Positions 24,136 to 32,885 of a stretch of 64,000 nucleotides of DNA are shown here, in pieces. Each line of letters begins with the position of its first letter. The stretch's first letter is position 1. The notes under the pieces were generated by a model, which did no database searches, had not been told where the DNA came from, and saw nothing but the letters and a program-made list of their open reading frames with translations. A program made the position numbers and the translations under genes. Source of the stretch: Rhizobium sophorae (GTDB lineage Bacteria > Pseudomonadota > Alphaproteobacteria > Rhizobiales > Rhizobiaceae); contig NZ_JABFCN010000066.1 of the NCBI RefSeq assembly GCF_013087515.1, positions 186,001 through 250,000 on the forward strand. Direction: 5' to 3'.

Positions 24136-25683
24136 CTATTCGGCAGCTTCCGCGGTCGCCGGTTGCGGCTTCGTCGTCTCGCCGGCGCGGGGCAGTTGCA
24201 CGGGTTTCAGCATGATGGCGGCGGCAAGGCCGATCAACGCAATGGCGCAGGAGGTCATGAAGAGCGGCGAGAAGGCGGCGGCATAGGTATCGGCGACGGC
24301 CTGGCGGCTCGCTTCGGGAAGGGCGGCCATCATTTTCGGCGTCAGCTGTTCGATATCGGCGACGCCGGGAATGGAGACGCCGACCTTGCCGAGCTCGGAG
24401 GCGATGATGGCGCCGTAGATGGAAATAGCGATCGAGGCGCCGCCCATGCGCGACAGCGTCACCGAGCCGGTGGCGGCGCCGACGTCGCGGGCCGGTGCTG
24501 CATTCTGTACGCCGATGACGGGAACCTGCTGGGCAAGGCCGATGCCGATGCCGTGCAGCATCATGACCGCGCCGATAAAGGCGATCGGCGTTCCCGCGTG
24601 GATCTGCGACATCAGGGCAAAGGCGATGGCGCTGCAGGTGAGGCTTGCGATGGCAAAGGGCTTGTAGCGCCCCGTCTTCGAGATGATGCGGCCTGCGGAA
24701 AGCGACCCGCAGACGAGGCCGCCGGTCAGAAGGATGAAGAGCAGACCGGCGGCCGACGGCGAAAGGCCGGTCGTGGTCTGCAGGAAGAGGGCGAGATAAT
24801 TGACCATGCCGATGGCAATGGCGCCGCCCATGATCGAGATCACCAGGAGCAGGCTGAAGGTCGAATTGCGAAACAGCTGCAAGGGAACGATCGGTTCGGA
24901 CGCGCGGCGCTCGACGAACACCCAGGTGACGGCACAGACGACGCCGAAGACGACGATGCCGATGCTCTCAGGCGAAATCAATGCACCGAACAGCTCGCTG
25001 CTGTCGGTGGCAAGCACGATGCTTGTCGTCGTCATGGCAAGCAGAAGCGCACCGGCATAATCGATCTTGGGGCGGCGATGCGGTTTGCGGTACGGCAGCA
25101 TGAAGGCAAGGCCGGTGAGCACGATGAAGCCGATCGGCACGTTGACGAGGAAGATCGAACGCCAGCCGAAGAGATCGCTCATCGTACCGCCGAGTACCGG
25201 GCCGATCGCGCCCGATGCCATCAGCACGAGGCTGGAATAGCTTTGGTAGCGCGCCCGCTCGCGCGGCTCGAACAGGTCGGCGTTGACGGCGAAGATCGAT
25301 ACCATGATGCCGCCGCCGCCAAGGCCCTGCAACACACGGGCGGCGATCAGCGTATTCATCGAGACCGCAAGACCGCAGACTGTCGATCCGACAGTGAAGA
25401 TCATGATCGCCGTCATCATCACGTATTTGCGGCCGAAGAGATCGCCGAGCTTGCCGTAGAGTGGCATGACGGCGCTCAGCGACAGGAGATAGGCCGAACC
25501 GATCCAGCCGAAGCGCTCGAGATGGCCGAATTCCCCGACGATCGTCGGCAGCGCCGTGGAGACGATCTGATTATCAAGCGTCGCCATGAACATGGCGGTC
25601 ATCAGGAAGAAGAAGAGGATAAGCCGGCGACGAGGATCCGTCACGAGCGGCGCAGGCGCGAGTTGCATGTCCATGGGAGGCAT
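24136..25683 (-). CDS. DHA2-family MFS drug efflux transporter (EmrB/QacA type)
   Basis: Fourteen-TM proton-coupled exporter of 515 residues. Motif D1-like MFMATLDNQIVSTALPTIVG follows the first TM, then motif A, GKLGDLFGRKYVM. RVLQGLGGGGIMVS is motif B and GPVLGGTMSDLFGWRSIFLV motif C, typical of antiporters. The C-terminus is a short Pro/Glu-rich cytosolic tail. Several ATGs (25683, 25674, 25668) could serve as the start. It is divergent from a MarR regulator with inverted repeats between them, the usual arrangement for a drug-inducible efflux pump. Confidence 0.93.
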   Translation of the reverse strand: MPPMDMQLAPAPLVTDPRRRLILFFFLMTAMFMATLDNQIVSTALPTIVGEFGHLERFGWIGSAYLLSLSAVMPLYGKLGDLFGRKYVMMTAIMIFTVGSTVCGLAVSMNTLIAARVLQGLGGGGIMVSIFAVNADLFEPRERARYQSYSSLVLMASGAIGPVLGGTMSDLFGWRSIFLVNVPIGFIVLTGLAFMLPYRKPHRRPKIDYAGALLLAMTTTSIVLATDSSELFGALISPESIGIVVFGVVCAVTWVFVERRASEPIVPLQLFRNSTFSLLLVISIMGGAIAIGMVNYLALFLQTTTGLSPSAAGLLFILLTGGLVCGSLSAGRIISKTGRYKPFAIASLTCSAIAFALMSQIHAGTPIAFIGAVMMLHGIGIGLAQQVPVIGVQNAAPARDVGAATGSVTLSRMGGASIAISIYGAIIASELGKVGVSIPGVADIEQLTPKMMAALPEASRQAVADTYAAAFSPLFMTSCAIALIGLAAAIMLKPVQLPRAGETTKPQPATAEAAE

Positions 25684-25724
25684 CGTTCCGGGTTGACGTG
25701 CTTTTATGTGCTAACAGCATATAA

Positions 25725-25769
25725 ATGTCAATGGCACATTAATGACATCAGCATATTCAATTTTTGAAT
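25725..25769. promoter_or_regulatory. Candidate MarR operator region
   Basis: Between the MFS and MarR genes are two inverted repeats. ATTCAA-TTT-TTGAAT (25755-25769) has a size typical of MarR sites. ATGTCA (25725-25730) with TGACAT (25743-25748) is more widely spaced. Both are AT-rich against the local base composition. Confidence 0.5.
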
Positions 25770-25790
25770 CGGCTCTGTTATGGTCCTGTG

Positions 25791-26318
25791 ATGAGCGACG
25801 TCCTGACCAAGACCCCTTCTGCGGAGCCGGCCGAGCCGGATCGTGAAAACGTGCCGCGTATCGGCCGGAGCATGGCGCGCATGCGGCTGATGACCGGGCG
25901 GCGGCTGATCGGCCGGCTGGCGATCCAGAGTGCTGCACCGGGCCTTGAGCTTTCGCATCTCGACGTGCTCGATGCCGTGCGGAGGGCGCGGCCTGCCGGC
26001 GAGGTGACGGTCGGCATGATCGCAGAGATGCTGCGCATCGATCCGTCACGGGCAAGCCGGGTGGTGGCCGACATGGTCGGGCGCAACGTATTGCGCCGCG
26101 AGGCCTCGCAGGCCGATGCGCGGCGGATCGTCGTCGTCATGACCGAGGTCGGCCAGGACTTGCTTGCCGAGATCGTCGCGCAGAAGCTTGCGATCATTTC
26201 CGAGATCGTTTCCGACTGGCCGCAGGAGGATGTCGAGCGTTTCGCAGCGCTTTTCGAGCGCTTCATCGGCGGCTACGAGGCGGTTTTCCTGTCGCGCGAC
26301 AAGGATACGCCGGGCTGA
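25791..26318 (+). CDS. MarR-family transcriptional regulator
   Basis: 175-residue winged-helix regulator. The recognition part is VGMIAEMLRIDPSRASRVVADM, followed by the wing MVGRNVLRREASQADARRIVVVM. The N-terminal ~25 residues are acidic and Pro-rich. The start at 25791 follows the usual MarR length; the longer frame starts inside the putative operator. It probably represses itself and the divergent efflux gene and is released by the drug substrate. This is an inference from arrangement. Confidence 0.9.
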   Translation: MSDVLTKTPSAEPAEPDRENVPRIGRSMARMRLMTGRRLIGRLAIQSAAPGLELSHLDVLDAVRRARPAGEVTVGMIAEMLRIDPSRASRVVADMVGRNVLRREASQADARRIVVVMTEVGQDLLAEIVAQKLAIISEIVSDWPQEDVERFAALFERFIGGYEAVFLSRDKDTPG

Positions 26319-26381
26319 GGCAGACGCTGGCGTTCGCCGGCCCTTCCCCTCGACCCCTCGTTTGCGCTAAGGGCAATGCCC

Positions 26382-27032
26382 ATGAGCCAATCCACCTTCA
26401 CCATTCTCCTTGGCGGCGAACTCAGCCTGACGGAGCGCCTGCGCGATGCCATCGAAGACAGCCGCTTTATTGCGGCCGATGGCGGCATGCGGCATGCGGC
26501 AGCACTCGGTATTACGCCGGAACTCTGGGTCGGCGATTTCGATTCGACGCCTGATGATCTCGCGGGTGCATTTCCCGATGTGCCGAAACAGCCTTATCCG
26601 GCCGCAAAGGCGGCGACGGACGGCGAAATCGCAGTGGCCGAAGCAATCGCGCGCGGTGCGCGGCGGCTGATCCTGGCCGGTGCGCTCGGCGGTGAACGTT
26701 CCGACCACGCGCTTCAGCATCTGCTGTCGGCCGTCAGCCTGGCGGAAGAGGGTTTCGACCTGCTGCTGACCTCGGGCAAGGAAGAGGCCGTGCCGCTGGT
26801 GGCCGGTACGATCGAACTGGACCTTCCCAAAGGCTGCCTGTTTTCCGTGCCCGGATTCAGCGAGCTGAGAGGGCTTTCCATCGAGAATGCGCGTTATCCG
26901 CTGGTGGATTTTCATCTACCTTTCGGCTCGTCGCGCACCATTTCCAACGTCGCGGAAGGCAAGGTTCGCTTTTCGCTCCGCAGTGGCCGAGCGTTCGTGC
27001 TCGCCCGGCCTTATGATCTTACCGGAGTCTGA
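26382..27032 (+). CDS. Thiamine pyrophosphokinase
   Basis: 216-residue enzyme that transfers pyrophosphate from ATP to thiamine. The catalytic N-domain has FIAADGGMRHAAALGITPEL, WVGDFDST, the acidic ATDGEIAVAEA and GALGGERSDHALQHLL. The C-terminal thiamine-binding beta domain ends with SNVAEGKVRFSLRSGRAFVL. In rhizobia this gene often sits with thiamine transport genes, but here it precedes an ABC-F gene. The ATG at 26382 has AAGGGC seven bases before it; the ATG at 26376 overlaps that signal. The ABC-F start is 3 bp after its stop, so the two are coupled. Confidence 0.92.
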   Translation: MSQSTFTILLGGELSLTERLRDAIEDSRFIAADGGMRHAAALGITPELWVGDFDSTPDDLAGAFPDVPKQPYPAAKAATDGEIAVAEAIARGARRLILAGALGGERSDHALQHLLSAVSLAEEGFDLLLTSGKEEAVPLVAGTIELDLPKGCLFSVPGFSELRGLSIENARYPLVDFHLPFGSSRTISNVAEGKVRFSLRSGRAFVLARPYDLTGV

Positions 27033-27035
27033 TTT

Positions 27036-28853
27036 TTGGCCCCTCCCATTCTGAAACTCGACGATATCTTCCTGAGCTTTGGCGGTGCACCGCTTCTGGC
27101 GGGTGCTGGCCTGCAGATCGAGCCCGGTGACAAAATCTGTCTCGTCGGGCGCAACGGCTCGGGAAAATCGACGCTGCTGAAGATTGCCGCCGGCCTGGTC
27201 GAGGCGCAGTCCGGCGAGGTCTTCCGCCATCCGTCCTCGACGGTGCGTTATCTCGAACAGGCGCCGGATTTTGCCGACTTCACCACGGTGCAGGCCTATG
27301 CAGAGGCCGGCCTCGGGCCGGGCGATGACCCCTATCGTGTCACCTATCTCCTCTCCCATCTCGGGCTGACTGGCGATGAAGACCCCAGAATGCTGTCCGG
27401 TGGCGAATCGCGGCGCGCAGCCCTTGCCCGGGTTATGGCACCGGAGCCGGACATTCTGCTGCTCGACGAACCGACCAACCATCTCGACCTGCCGACCATC
27501 GAATGGCTGGAAGGCGAGCTGCAAAAGACGTGCAGCGCCTTGGTGCTGATTTCGCACGACCGGCGTTTCCTCGAAAAGGTCTCGACGGCAACCGTCTGGC
27601 TCGACCGCGGTACCTCACGCCGGCTTGACAGAGGCTTTGCGCATTTCGAAGCCTGGCGCGACCAGGTGCTGGAGGCCGAGGAGCTGGAACAGCACAAGCT
27701 CGGCAAGTCGATCGAGCGCGAGGAGCATTGGCTGCGCTACGGCGTCACGGCGCGGCGCAAGCGCAACATGCGCCGTCTTGGCGAGTTGCAGACGATGCGC
27801 TCGAACTATCGCGGCCACAAGGGGCCGCAGGGCACGGTGCAGGCGACGGTTTCGGACGCCCAGGAATCCGGCAAGCTGGTGATCGAGGCCGATAAGATCA
27901 CCAAGAGCTTCGGCAAGCGTGCAATCGTCACGCCGTTTTCGATCCGCGTGCATCGCGGCGACTGCATCGGTCTGGTCGGGCCGAACGGCGCCGGCAAGAC
28001 GACGCTGCTGAAGATGCTGACCGGGCAGCTTTCGCCTGATAGCGGCACGGTGAAGCTCGGCACCAATTTGGAGATCGCGACGCTCGACCAGAAGCGCGAG
28101 GATCTAGACCCCGAGGATACGCTTGCCAATTATCTGACGGACGGGCGCGGCGAAAACCTGCTCGTCAACGGCGAGCAGCGCCATGTTACCGGCTATATGA
28201 AGGAATTTCTATTCCAGCCGGAACAGGCGCGTACGCCGATCAGAAACCTCTCCGGCGGCGAACGCGCCCGGCTGATGCTGGCGCGCATCCTTTCGCGCCC
28301 GACGAACCTCTTGATCCTCGACGAGCCGACCAACGATCTCGATATCGAAACGCTCGATCTCCTGCAGGAGATTGTCGCCGGCTTTCCCGGCACCGTCATT
28401 CTCGTCAGCCATGACCGCGATTTCCTCGACCGCACCGTGACCTCGACGATCGCACCCGCCGTGCCGGATGCGCCTGATGGCCGCTGGATCGAATATGCCG
28501 GCGGCTACTCGGATATGCTTGTGCAACGCAAGGGCGCGCTCGAGGAGCGCAGAAAAGCCGAGAAGGCGGCGGAGAAGCCGAAGGCGCAGGAGGCAACAGC
28601 GTCGGGCAGCTCGAAGGTCAAGCTCTCCTTCAAGCAGAAATTCGCACTGGAAAACCTGCCAAAGGAAATGGCGAAGGCCGAAGCCGAAATCGCCAAGCGC
28701 GAACAGGTGATGGCAGATCCCAATCTTTTCACGCGCGATCCTGCAGCCTTCAACCGGCTTGCCAGCGAGATGGAAAAATTGCGTGCCGGCCTGACAAAGA
28801 TGGAAGAGGAGTGGCTGGAGCTCGAAATGCTGCGGGAAGAGCTGGAAGGCTGA
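27036..28853 (+). CDS. uup: ABC-F family ATPase (Uup-like)
   Basis: Soluble protein of 605 residues with two ATPase domains and no membrane segments. Domain 1 has Walker A GRNGSGKST, signature MLSGGESRRAALARVM and Walker B ILLLDEPTNHLD. Domain 2 has GPNGAGKTT, NLSGGERARLMLARI and LLILDEPTNDLD. The C-terminal ~90 residues form a charged coiled coil (KSE/Uup-type DNA-binding tail). ABC-F proteins act on ribosomes or, for Uup, in replication and ribosome assembly. It starts at TTG 27036 with GGAG eight bases upstream, three bases after the thiamine pyrophosphokinase stop. Confidence 0.93.
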   Translation: MAPPILKLDDIFLSFGGAPLLAGAGLQIEPGDKICLVGRNGSGKSTLLKIAAGLVEAQSGEVFRHPSSTVRYLEQAPDFADFTTVQAYAEAGLGPGDDPYRVTYLLSHLGLTGDEDPRMLSGGESRRAALARVMAPEPDILLLDEPTNHLDLPTIEWLEGELQKTCSALVLISHDRRFLEKVSTATVWLDRGTSRRLDRGFAHFEAWRDQVLEAEELEQHKLGKSIEREEHWLRYGVTARRKRNMRRLGELQTMRSNYRGHKGPQGTVQATVSDAQESGKLVIEADKITKSFGKRAIVTPFSIRVHRGDCIGLVGPNGAGKTTLLKMLTGQLSPDSGTVKLGTNLEIATLDQKREDLDPEDTLANYLTDGRGENLLVNGEQRHVTGYMKEFLFQPEQARTPIRNLSGGERARLMLARILSRPTNLLILDEPTNDLDIETLDLLQEIVAGFPGTVILVSHDRDFLDRTVTSTIAPAVPDAPDGRWIEYAGGYSDMLVQRKGALEERRKAEKAAEKPKAQEATASGSSKVKLSFKQKFALENLPKEMAKAEAEIAKREQVMADPNLFTRDPAAFNRLASEMEKLRAGLTKMEEEWLELEMLREELEG

Positions 28854-28973
28854 GATTTTCTCGAGGCTGAAGGCTCACTTTTCCTTGATTCGTCAGTGTG
28901 CCGTCCTGCGGCATAAGGTGCCGTCCGGCAGCTGGGGATATTGCCGATCGCAATGGCGACAAGGAAAAGTCAT

Positions 28974-29603
28974 ATGTCTCACAAGCCTCATTCCGGAATT
29001 TTCACGGCGGTTATCGCCGGCAGCCTCGTGGCGCTTGCCCTGTCGCAAGCCGCTCAGGCGCAGGATGCCCAGCGCATTCGTGTTCGCGGCGCAATCGAAA
29101 GCCTCAGCGGCGATACGCTCGTCGTCAAGACGCGCGAGGGCAACGATGCGACGGTCGCGCTGAAAGCTGGCTGGAAGGTCGGCGGTATCAGACAAGCTTC
29201 GGTCGAGGATATCAAACCTGGGGATTTCGTCGGTGTGGCCTCACTTCCGAAGGGCACCGGCCCGGACGGGGCGATCGAGGTGCTGATCTTTCCGGCGTCG
29301 ATGAAGGGAACCGGCGAGGGCAACCGTCCCTGGGATGCGCAGCCGAATAGCCAGATGACCAATGCGACTGTCAGCAACGCCGTCAAATCCGTCGACGGCC
29401 ACACGGTCACGCTGACCTATCAGGGCAAGGAAAAGACCATCTCGATTGCCGATGGCACGCCGATCGTGACGTTGGCGCCTGCGACCAAAGATGATCTGAA
29501 GCCCGGCGCCGGCGTCGTCGTCACCGGCGAGAAGGCGGCGGATGGCAGCATCTCGGCCAGCCAGATCGCCGTCGGCCTCAACGGCGTCATACCGCCGATG
29601 TGA
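28974..29603 (+). CDS. Secreted DUF5666-like beta-domain protein
   Basis: 209 residues with a Sec signal peptide ending AQAQ near residue 31. Two tandem OB/beta-type repeats follow: RVRGAIESLSGDTLVVKTRE with DIKPGDFVGVASL, then VKSVDGHTVTLTYQGKEKTI with DLKPGAGVVVTGEK. This is the pattern of the DUF5666/metal-binding periplasmic family. Function is unknown. AAGGA is followed by an 8-base gap before ATG 28974. The frame opens at 28941, but that would place the signal peptide too far in. It stands alone between the ABC-F gene and a convergent exporter gene. Confidence 0.8.
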   Translation: MSHKPHSGIFTAVIAGSLVALALSQAAQAQDAQRIRVRGAIESLSGDTLVVKTREGNDATVALKAGWKVGGIRQASVEDIKPGDFVGVASLPKGTGPDGAIEVLIFPASMKGTGEGNRPWDAQPNSQMTNATVSNAVKSVDGHTVTLTYQGKEKTISIADGTPIVTLAPATKDDLKPGAGVVVTGEKAADGSISASQIAVGLNGVIPPM

Positions 29604-29626
29604 CCAGCGGCTTAAATCCTCATCTT

Positions 29627-29675
29627 ATGCATGCCGTTATACCAAAACCGCTCCACACTTTTGGGCGGCATGCAT
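29627..29675. repeat. Rhizobial mosaic palindrome, copy B
   Basis: Ends ATGCATGCCG and CGGCATGCAT are perfect 10-bp inverted repeats around CCAAAACCGC...CACTTTTGGG. The core AAAACCGCTCCACACTTTT is shared with the element at 46776. It overlaps the stop codon of the exporter gene and may serve as a transcript end for both convergent genes. Confidence 0.65.
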
Positions 29676-31525
29676 TAAAGCGCCGGCGCAGGCACGGCGG
29701 CAGCGCCCGCACTGGCGCTGGCCCCGGTCTGGACGACAGGCGGCTCCTCGGATTTTGACGGCAGCGCTTGTAGATGCAGCACGCGCGGCTTCAGCGCCTC
29801 GAGATATGCCTCGGAGCGGCCGATATAGATCATGCCGCTTTCGGGCATCGAGGTGAGCAGTTTGGCCATCGTTTCCTGCAATTCCGGCTCCATGCCTTCC
29901 AGCACTTCGTCGAAGATGATCCAGCGCGGGCGCACAAGAAGCAGCCGGGCGAAGCCGATCGCTTTCTGCTGGTCGCTGTCGAGCAGCTTGTCCCAGCGGG
30001 CACGGGTCTCGAGCCTTGCGATCAGCGAATGGAGACCAACCTTGTCGAGGGCCGCCTCGACGTCGGCTTTCTCGTAGGCTTCGGGACGTTCGGGAAAGGC
30101 CAGCGCCTCGCGCAGTGAGCCGCCGGGGACATAGGCGAGCTGCGGAACGAAGAGCATGTCGTCGATTGGCGGCAGGCCCATCGTGCCGCTGCCGCACGGC
30201 CAGAGGCCAGCCATCGCCTGGAAGAGCAGCTTGCGATTGACGCTGTGATCGCCGTTGATCATGACTTTTTCGCCGGCCTTGATCACGACATTGGTTTCAC
30301 GCAGACGGAAACCGCCGCATTCCTCGATGTCTTCGCCGACCTTGGCGACGATCACCACGTCCTTCAGCGTCAGCGTGTCGGGCGCGGCGTTTTCATAGGC
30401 GATGCTGTCCTTGAGGTCGAAGTCGTCTTCCATGTCGACCAGCGCCTGGCGGAAATCGGTGACGCGCATCAGCGTGGCGCGCCATTCGGCGATCGGGCCG
30501 AAATTGGACACATACCAGCGCAGCGCGGTGTTGACCTGGTTGAAGGCACCAACGGACATCATCAGCTGGCCGAGGGTGAGACCGCCGGAGAAATAGGCGG
30601 GGGCGGCAACGATGATCGGGATGACGATCACCAGCCAGCCATAACCGGCAGAAACCCAAGTGAGATTGGTATTGGCCATGGCAAGCCGCTTGACGACTGT
30701 CAGGACCGAACTGATGTCGGTGTTAATGCGCCGGCGCTCGTTCTCCTCGCCGCGGGCAACGGTAATTGCCGGCATGTTCTCATTGGCATGCATCAGTGTG
30801 AAGCGAAGCTCGGCTTCTTTTGAAAAACGGTCGGCATTGAGCTTTACCAGCTTGCGACCGACGACCTGGCTCAGCACCGAGGCAGAAGCGGCATAGAAAA
30901 TCGCCGCCCAGACCATGTAACCCGGAATGGAGAAGCTATGGCCGCTGATGCGGAAGATGAAGCCGCTCGAAAGCTCCCAGAGAACGCCGATGAAGCTCAC
31001 CAGAAGAATGGTCGACTGCAGCAGGCCGAGAACCAGCCCTGTCGTGCTTTCGGCGAGGTTGCGGGAATCCTCGTGCAGGCGCTGGTCCGGATTGACGCCG
31101 ATCAGGCCGCTGGAGGCAAGCCGTAGCGCCCGCTTGCGCTTCAGCCACTGGTCAACCAGATCGCGTGACAGGCCTTCGCGCATATAGAGCGCAGTCATCT
31201 GGTTCAGCCAGGCCTGCAGCACGTTGAGCAGCAGCAGTGTGCCGGCGATCATCGCGAAGATTTCGAGTTGGTGGAAGAATTCGCCGAGGTCGCGGCGCTC
31301 CAGCGAGTCGTAGAAGGGAGCATTCCACTCGTTCAAAATGACCTGGCCGTAGGACGTCGCCAGGATAACGAGGATCAGCACGGTCGCCAGAAACAGCACC
31401 TTGCCACGCACTTCCGAATTCCAGAATGCCGAGAACATGACGCCGAGGCGATATGTCAGGCTGAAATCATACCCTACCCTATCCTGCCTCCGGATGCCCG
31501 GCCTCCCCTCGATCTTATCTGCCAT
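29675..31525 (-). CDS. SbmA/BacA/YddA-type ABC exporter with degenerate ATPase domain
   Basis: 616 residues. The N-terminal ~350 residues form an SbmA/BacA-like membrane domain (VILNEWNAPFYDSLERRD, EGLSRDLVDQWLKRKRAL, NPDQRLHEDSRNLAE). The C-terminal part is the matching ABC domain, but its key motifs are lost. The Walker A region 425-433 reads GDHSVNRKL without GK[ST]. The signature region 515-521 is LDSDQQK instead of LSGGxQQ. The H-loop is YIGRSE without His. Walker B with Glu540 (WIIFDE) remains. The protein ends in an Ala/Pro-rich tail. Relatives (YddA, BclA, Rv1819c) import peptides or cobalamin. Here transport may be ATP-independent, as in SbmA/BacA; that is inference. Confidence 0.87.
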   Translation of the reverse strand: MADKIEGRPGIRRQDRVGYDFSLTYRLGVMFSAFWNSEVRGKVLFLATVLILVILATSYGQVILNEWNAPFYDSLERRDLGEFFHQLEIFAMIAGTLLLLNVLQAWLNQMTALYMREGLSRDLVDQWLKRKRALRLASSGLIGVNPDQRLHEDSRNLAESTTGLVLGLLQSTILLVSFIGVLWELSSGFIFRISGHSFSIPGYMVWAAIFYAASASVLSQVVGRKLVKLNADRFSKEAELRFTLMHANENMPAITVARGEENERRRINTDISSVLTVVKRLAMANTNLTWVSAGYGWLVIVIPIIVAAPAYFSGGLTLGQLMMSVGAFNQVNTALRWYVSNFGPIAEWRATLMRVTDFRQALVDMEDDFDLKDSIAYENAAPDTLTLKDVVIVAKVGEDIEECGGFRLRETNVVIKAGEKVMINGDHSVNRKLLFQAMAGLWPCGSGTMGLPPIDDMLFVPQLAYVPGGSLREALAFPERPEAYEKADVEAALDKVGLHSLIARLETRARWDKLLDSDQQKAIGFARLLLVRPRWIIFDEVLEGMEPELQETMAKLLTSMPESGMIYIGRSEAYLEALKPRVLHLQALPSKSEEPPVVQTGASASAGAAAVPAPAL

Positions 31526-31682
31526 TACGCTTTTCCAAATCGCCCATGCCCTATAAATAACATGGTGGCGTTACGGGTCTATCAACAGATTCTATCAGTC
31601 ATTAAACTGTGATGATGCTTGCATGAGTCTCTCCTGCATGCATTCGCCAGTTGATTCGCAATCAGACTGGGTCTAATTAAGG

Positions 31683-31740
31683 CCTCCGTGGTGATTTGGC
31701 CGGCCGGCTTGCAGCCACGTTAAAAAAGTCGCTAAAGGGC
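31683..31740 (+). ncRNA. SAM-II riboswitch upstream of metA
   Basis: The leader contains the SAM-II (metA) signature: CGTGG (31687-31691) pairing with CCACG (31715-31719), the conserved GTGATTTGG and GGCTTGCAG between and beside the arms, and the 3' pseudoknot strand GTCGCTAAAGGG. It binds S-adenosylmethionine and reduces metA expression. The class was first described in alphaproteobacterial metA leaders. It ends about 60 bp before the metA start and is followed by a terminator-like hairpin. Confidence 0.88.
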
Positions 31741-31749
31741 CGCGTGCGG

Positions 31750-31787
31750 ACCGGTAGCGATTTTTGTCGCCGCCGGTTTTTGTTTTT
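31750..31787 (+). terminator. Terminator hairpin downstream of the SAM-II aptamer
   Basis: ACCGG-ta-GCGA pairs with TCGC-cg-CCGGT across a 6-base loop and is followed by TTTTTGTTTTT. It lies between aptamer and start codon, so the switch may act at transcription rather than only at the ribosome-binding site. Confidence 0.7.
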
Positions 31788-31802
31788 GATCGAGTGACCG
31801 CA

Positions 31803-32726
31803 ATGCCCATCAAGATCCCCGATACGCTGCCCGCCTTCGAAACCCTGGTTCAGGAGGGTGTGCGGGTGATGACCGAGACGTTGGCGATCCGTCAGGATAT
31901 CCGACCGTTGCAGATCGGGCTGCTCAACCTCATGCCGAACAAGATCAAGACCGAGCTGCAGATGGCCCGTCTCGTCGGCGCCTCGCCACTGCAGGTGGAG
32001 CTGTCGCTCATTCGCATCGGCGGCCACAAAGCGAAGAATACGTCCGAGGATCATTTGCTTGCCTTCTACCAGACCTGGGAGGAGGTAAAGCACCGCAAGT
32101 TCGACGGCTTCATCATCACTGGGGCTCCGATCGAGCTTTTACCCTATGAGGACGTCACCTATTGGCCGGAGATGCAGGAGATTCTCGACTGGACGGAGAC
32201 AAATGTCCATTCGACGATGAACGTCTGCTGGGGCGCGATGGCGGCGGTCTATCATTTTCACGGCGTTCCGAAATACGAGCTGAAAGAGAAGGCCTTCGGC
32301 GTCTACCGCCACCGGAACCTGAAGCCTTCCTCGATCTATCTCAACGGCTTTTCCGACAATTTCGAAGTGCCGGTGTCGCGCTGGACCGAAGTGCGCCGCG
32401 CCGATATCGAGAAATCCGAAAGCCTGGAGATCCTGATGGAGTCCAGCGAAATGGGCGTCTGCCTCGTGCACGAGAAGAGGGGCCGGCGGCTCTACATGTT
32501 CAACCATGTCGAATATGATTCCACCTCGCTTTCCGACGAGTATTTCCGCGACGTCAATGCCGGCGTGCCGATCAAGATGCCGCACAATTACTTCCCGCAT
32601 AACGATCCGGCGCTTGCGCCGCAGAACCGCTGGCGCAGCCATGCGCATCTCTTGTTCGGCAACTGGATCAACGAAATCTACCAGACGACGCCCTTTGATG
32701 TGGAAGAGATCGGCACCGATCTCTGA
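31803..32726 (+). CDS. metA: Homoserine O-acyltransferase, MetA family (probably acetyl-CoA dependent)
   Basis: 307-residue enzyme of methionine synthesis that activates homoserine. The nucleophile Cys142 is in NVCWGAMAAVYHF and the His/Glu of the active site in FNHVEYDS. The family motif ITGAPIELLPYEDVTYW has Glu at residue 111. In the MetA family Glu111 goes with acetyl-CoA use and Gly with succinyl-CoA, so this enzyme is more likely a homoserine O-acetyltransferase despite its usual name. The C-terminus (NYFPHNDPALAPQNRWRSHA) is complete. The ATG at 31803 begins the family N-terminus MPIKIPDTLPAFETL. It is controlled by the SAM-II riboswitch. Confidence 0.94.
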   Translation: MPIKIPDTLPAFETLVQEGVRVMTETLAIRQDIRPLQIGLLNLMPNKIKTELQMARLVGASPLQVELSLIRIGGHKAKNTSEDHLLAFYQTWEEVKHRKFDGFIITGAPIELLPYEDVTYWPEMQEILDWTETNVHSTMNVCWGAMAAVYHFHGVPKYELKEKAFGVYRHRNLKPSSIYLNGFSDNFEVPVSRWTEVRRADIEKSESLEILMESSEMGVCLVHEKRGRRLYMFNHVEYDSTSLSDEYFRDVNAGVPIKMPHNYFPHNDPALAPQNRWRSHAHLLFGNWINEIYQTTPFDVEEIGTDL

Positions 32727-32885
32727 CCGTTGCCGATCGCGCCGCGAGCCGATGCCGCTGCACCATTGCTGCGGTCTTTCTTTCTGATCTGCCGGTTGCG
32801 GATCGAAGCAAATGCGGGCAGGTTCCTGTCCCGAAGCCTACCACACCGCGCGTCTTCGTCGGACGTGCAATGCACACTTTGAATC

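Noticed and set aside
23590..25767. Very long open frame on the plus strand (about 725 codons) opposite the MFS gene
   Set aside because: It is antisense to a clearly conserved efflux transporter; its residues are Asp/Arg/Gly-rich, as expected from reading GC-rich coding sequence backwards, and there is no domain or ribosome-binding site.
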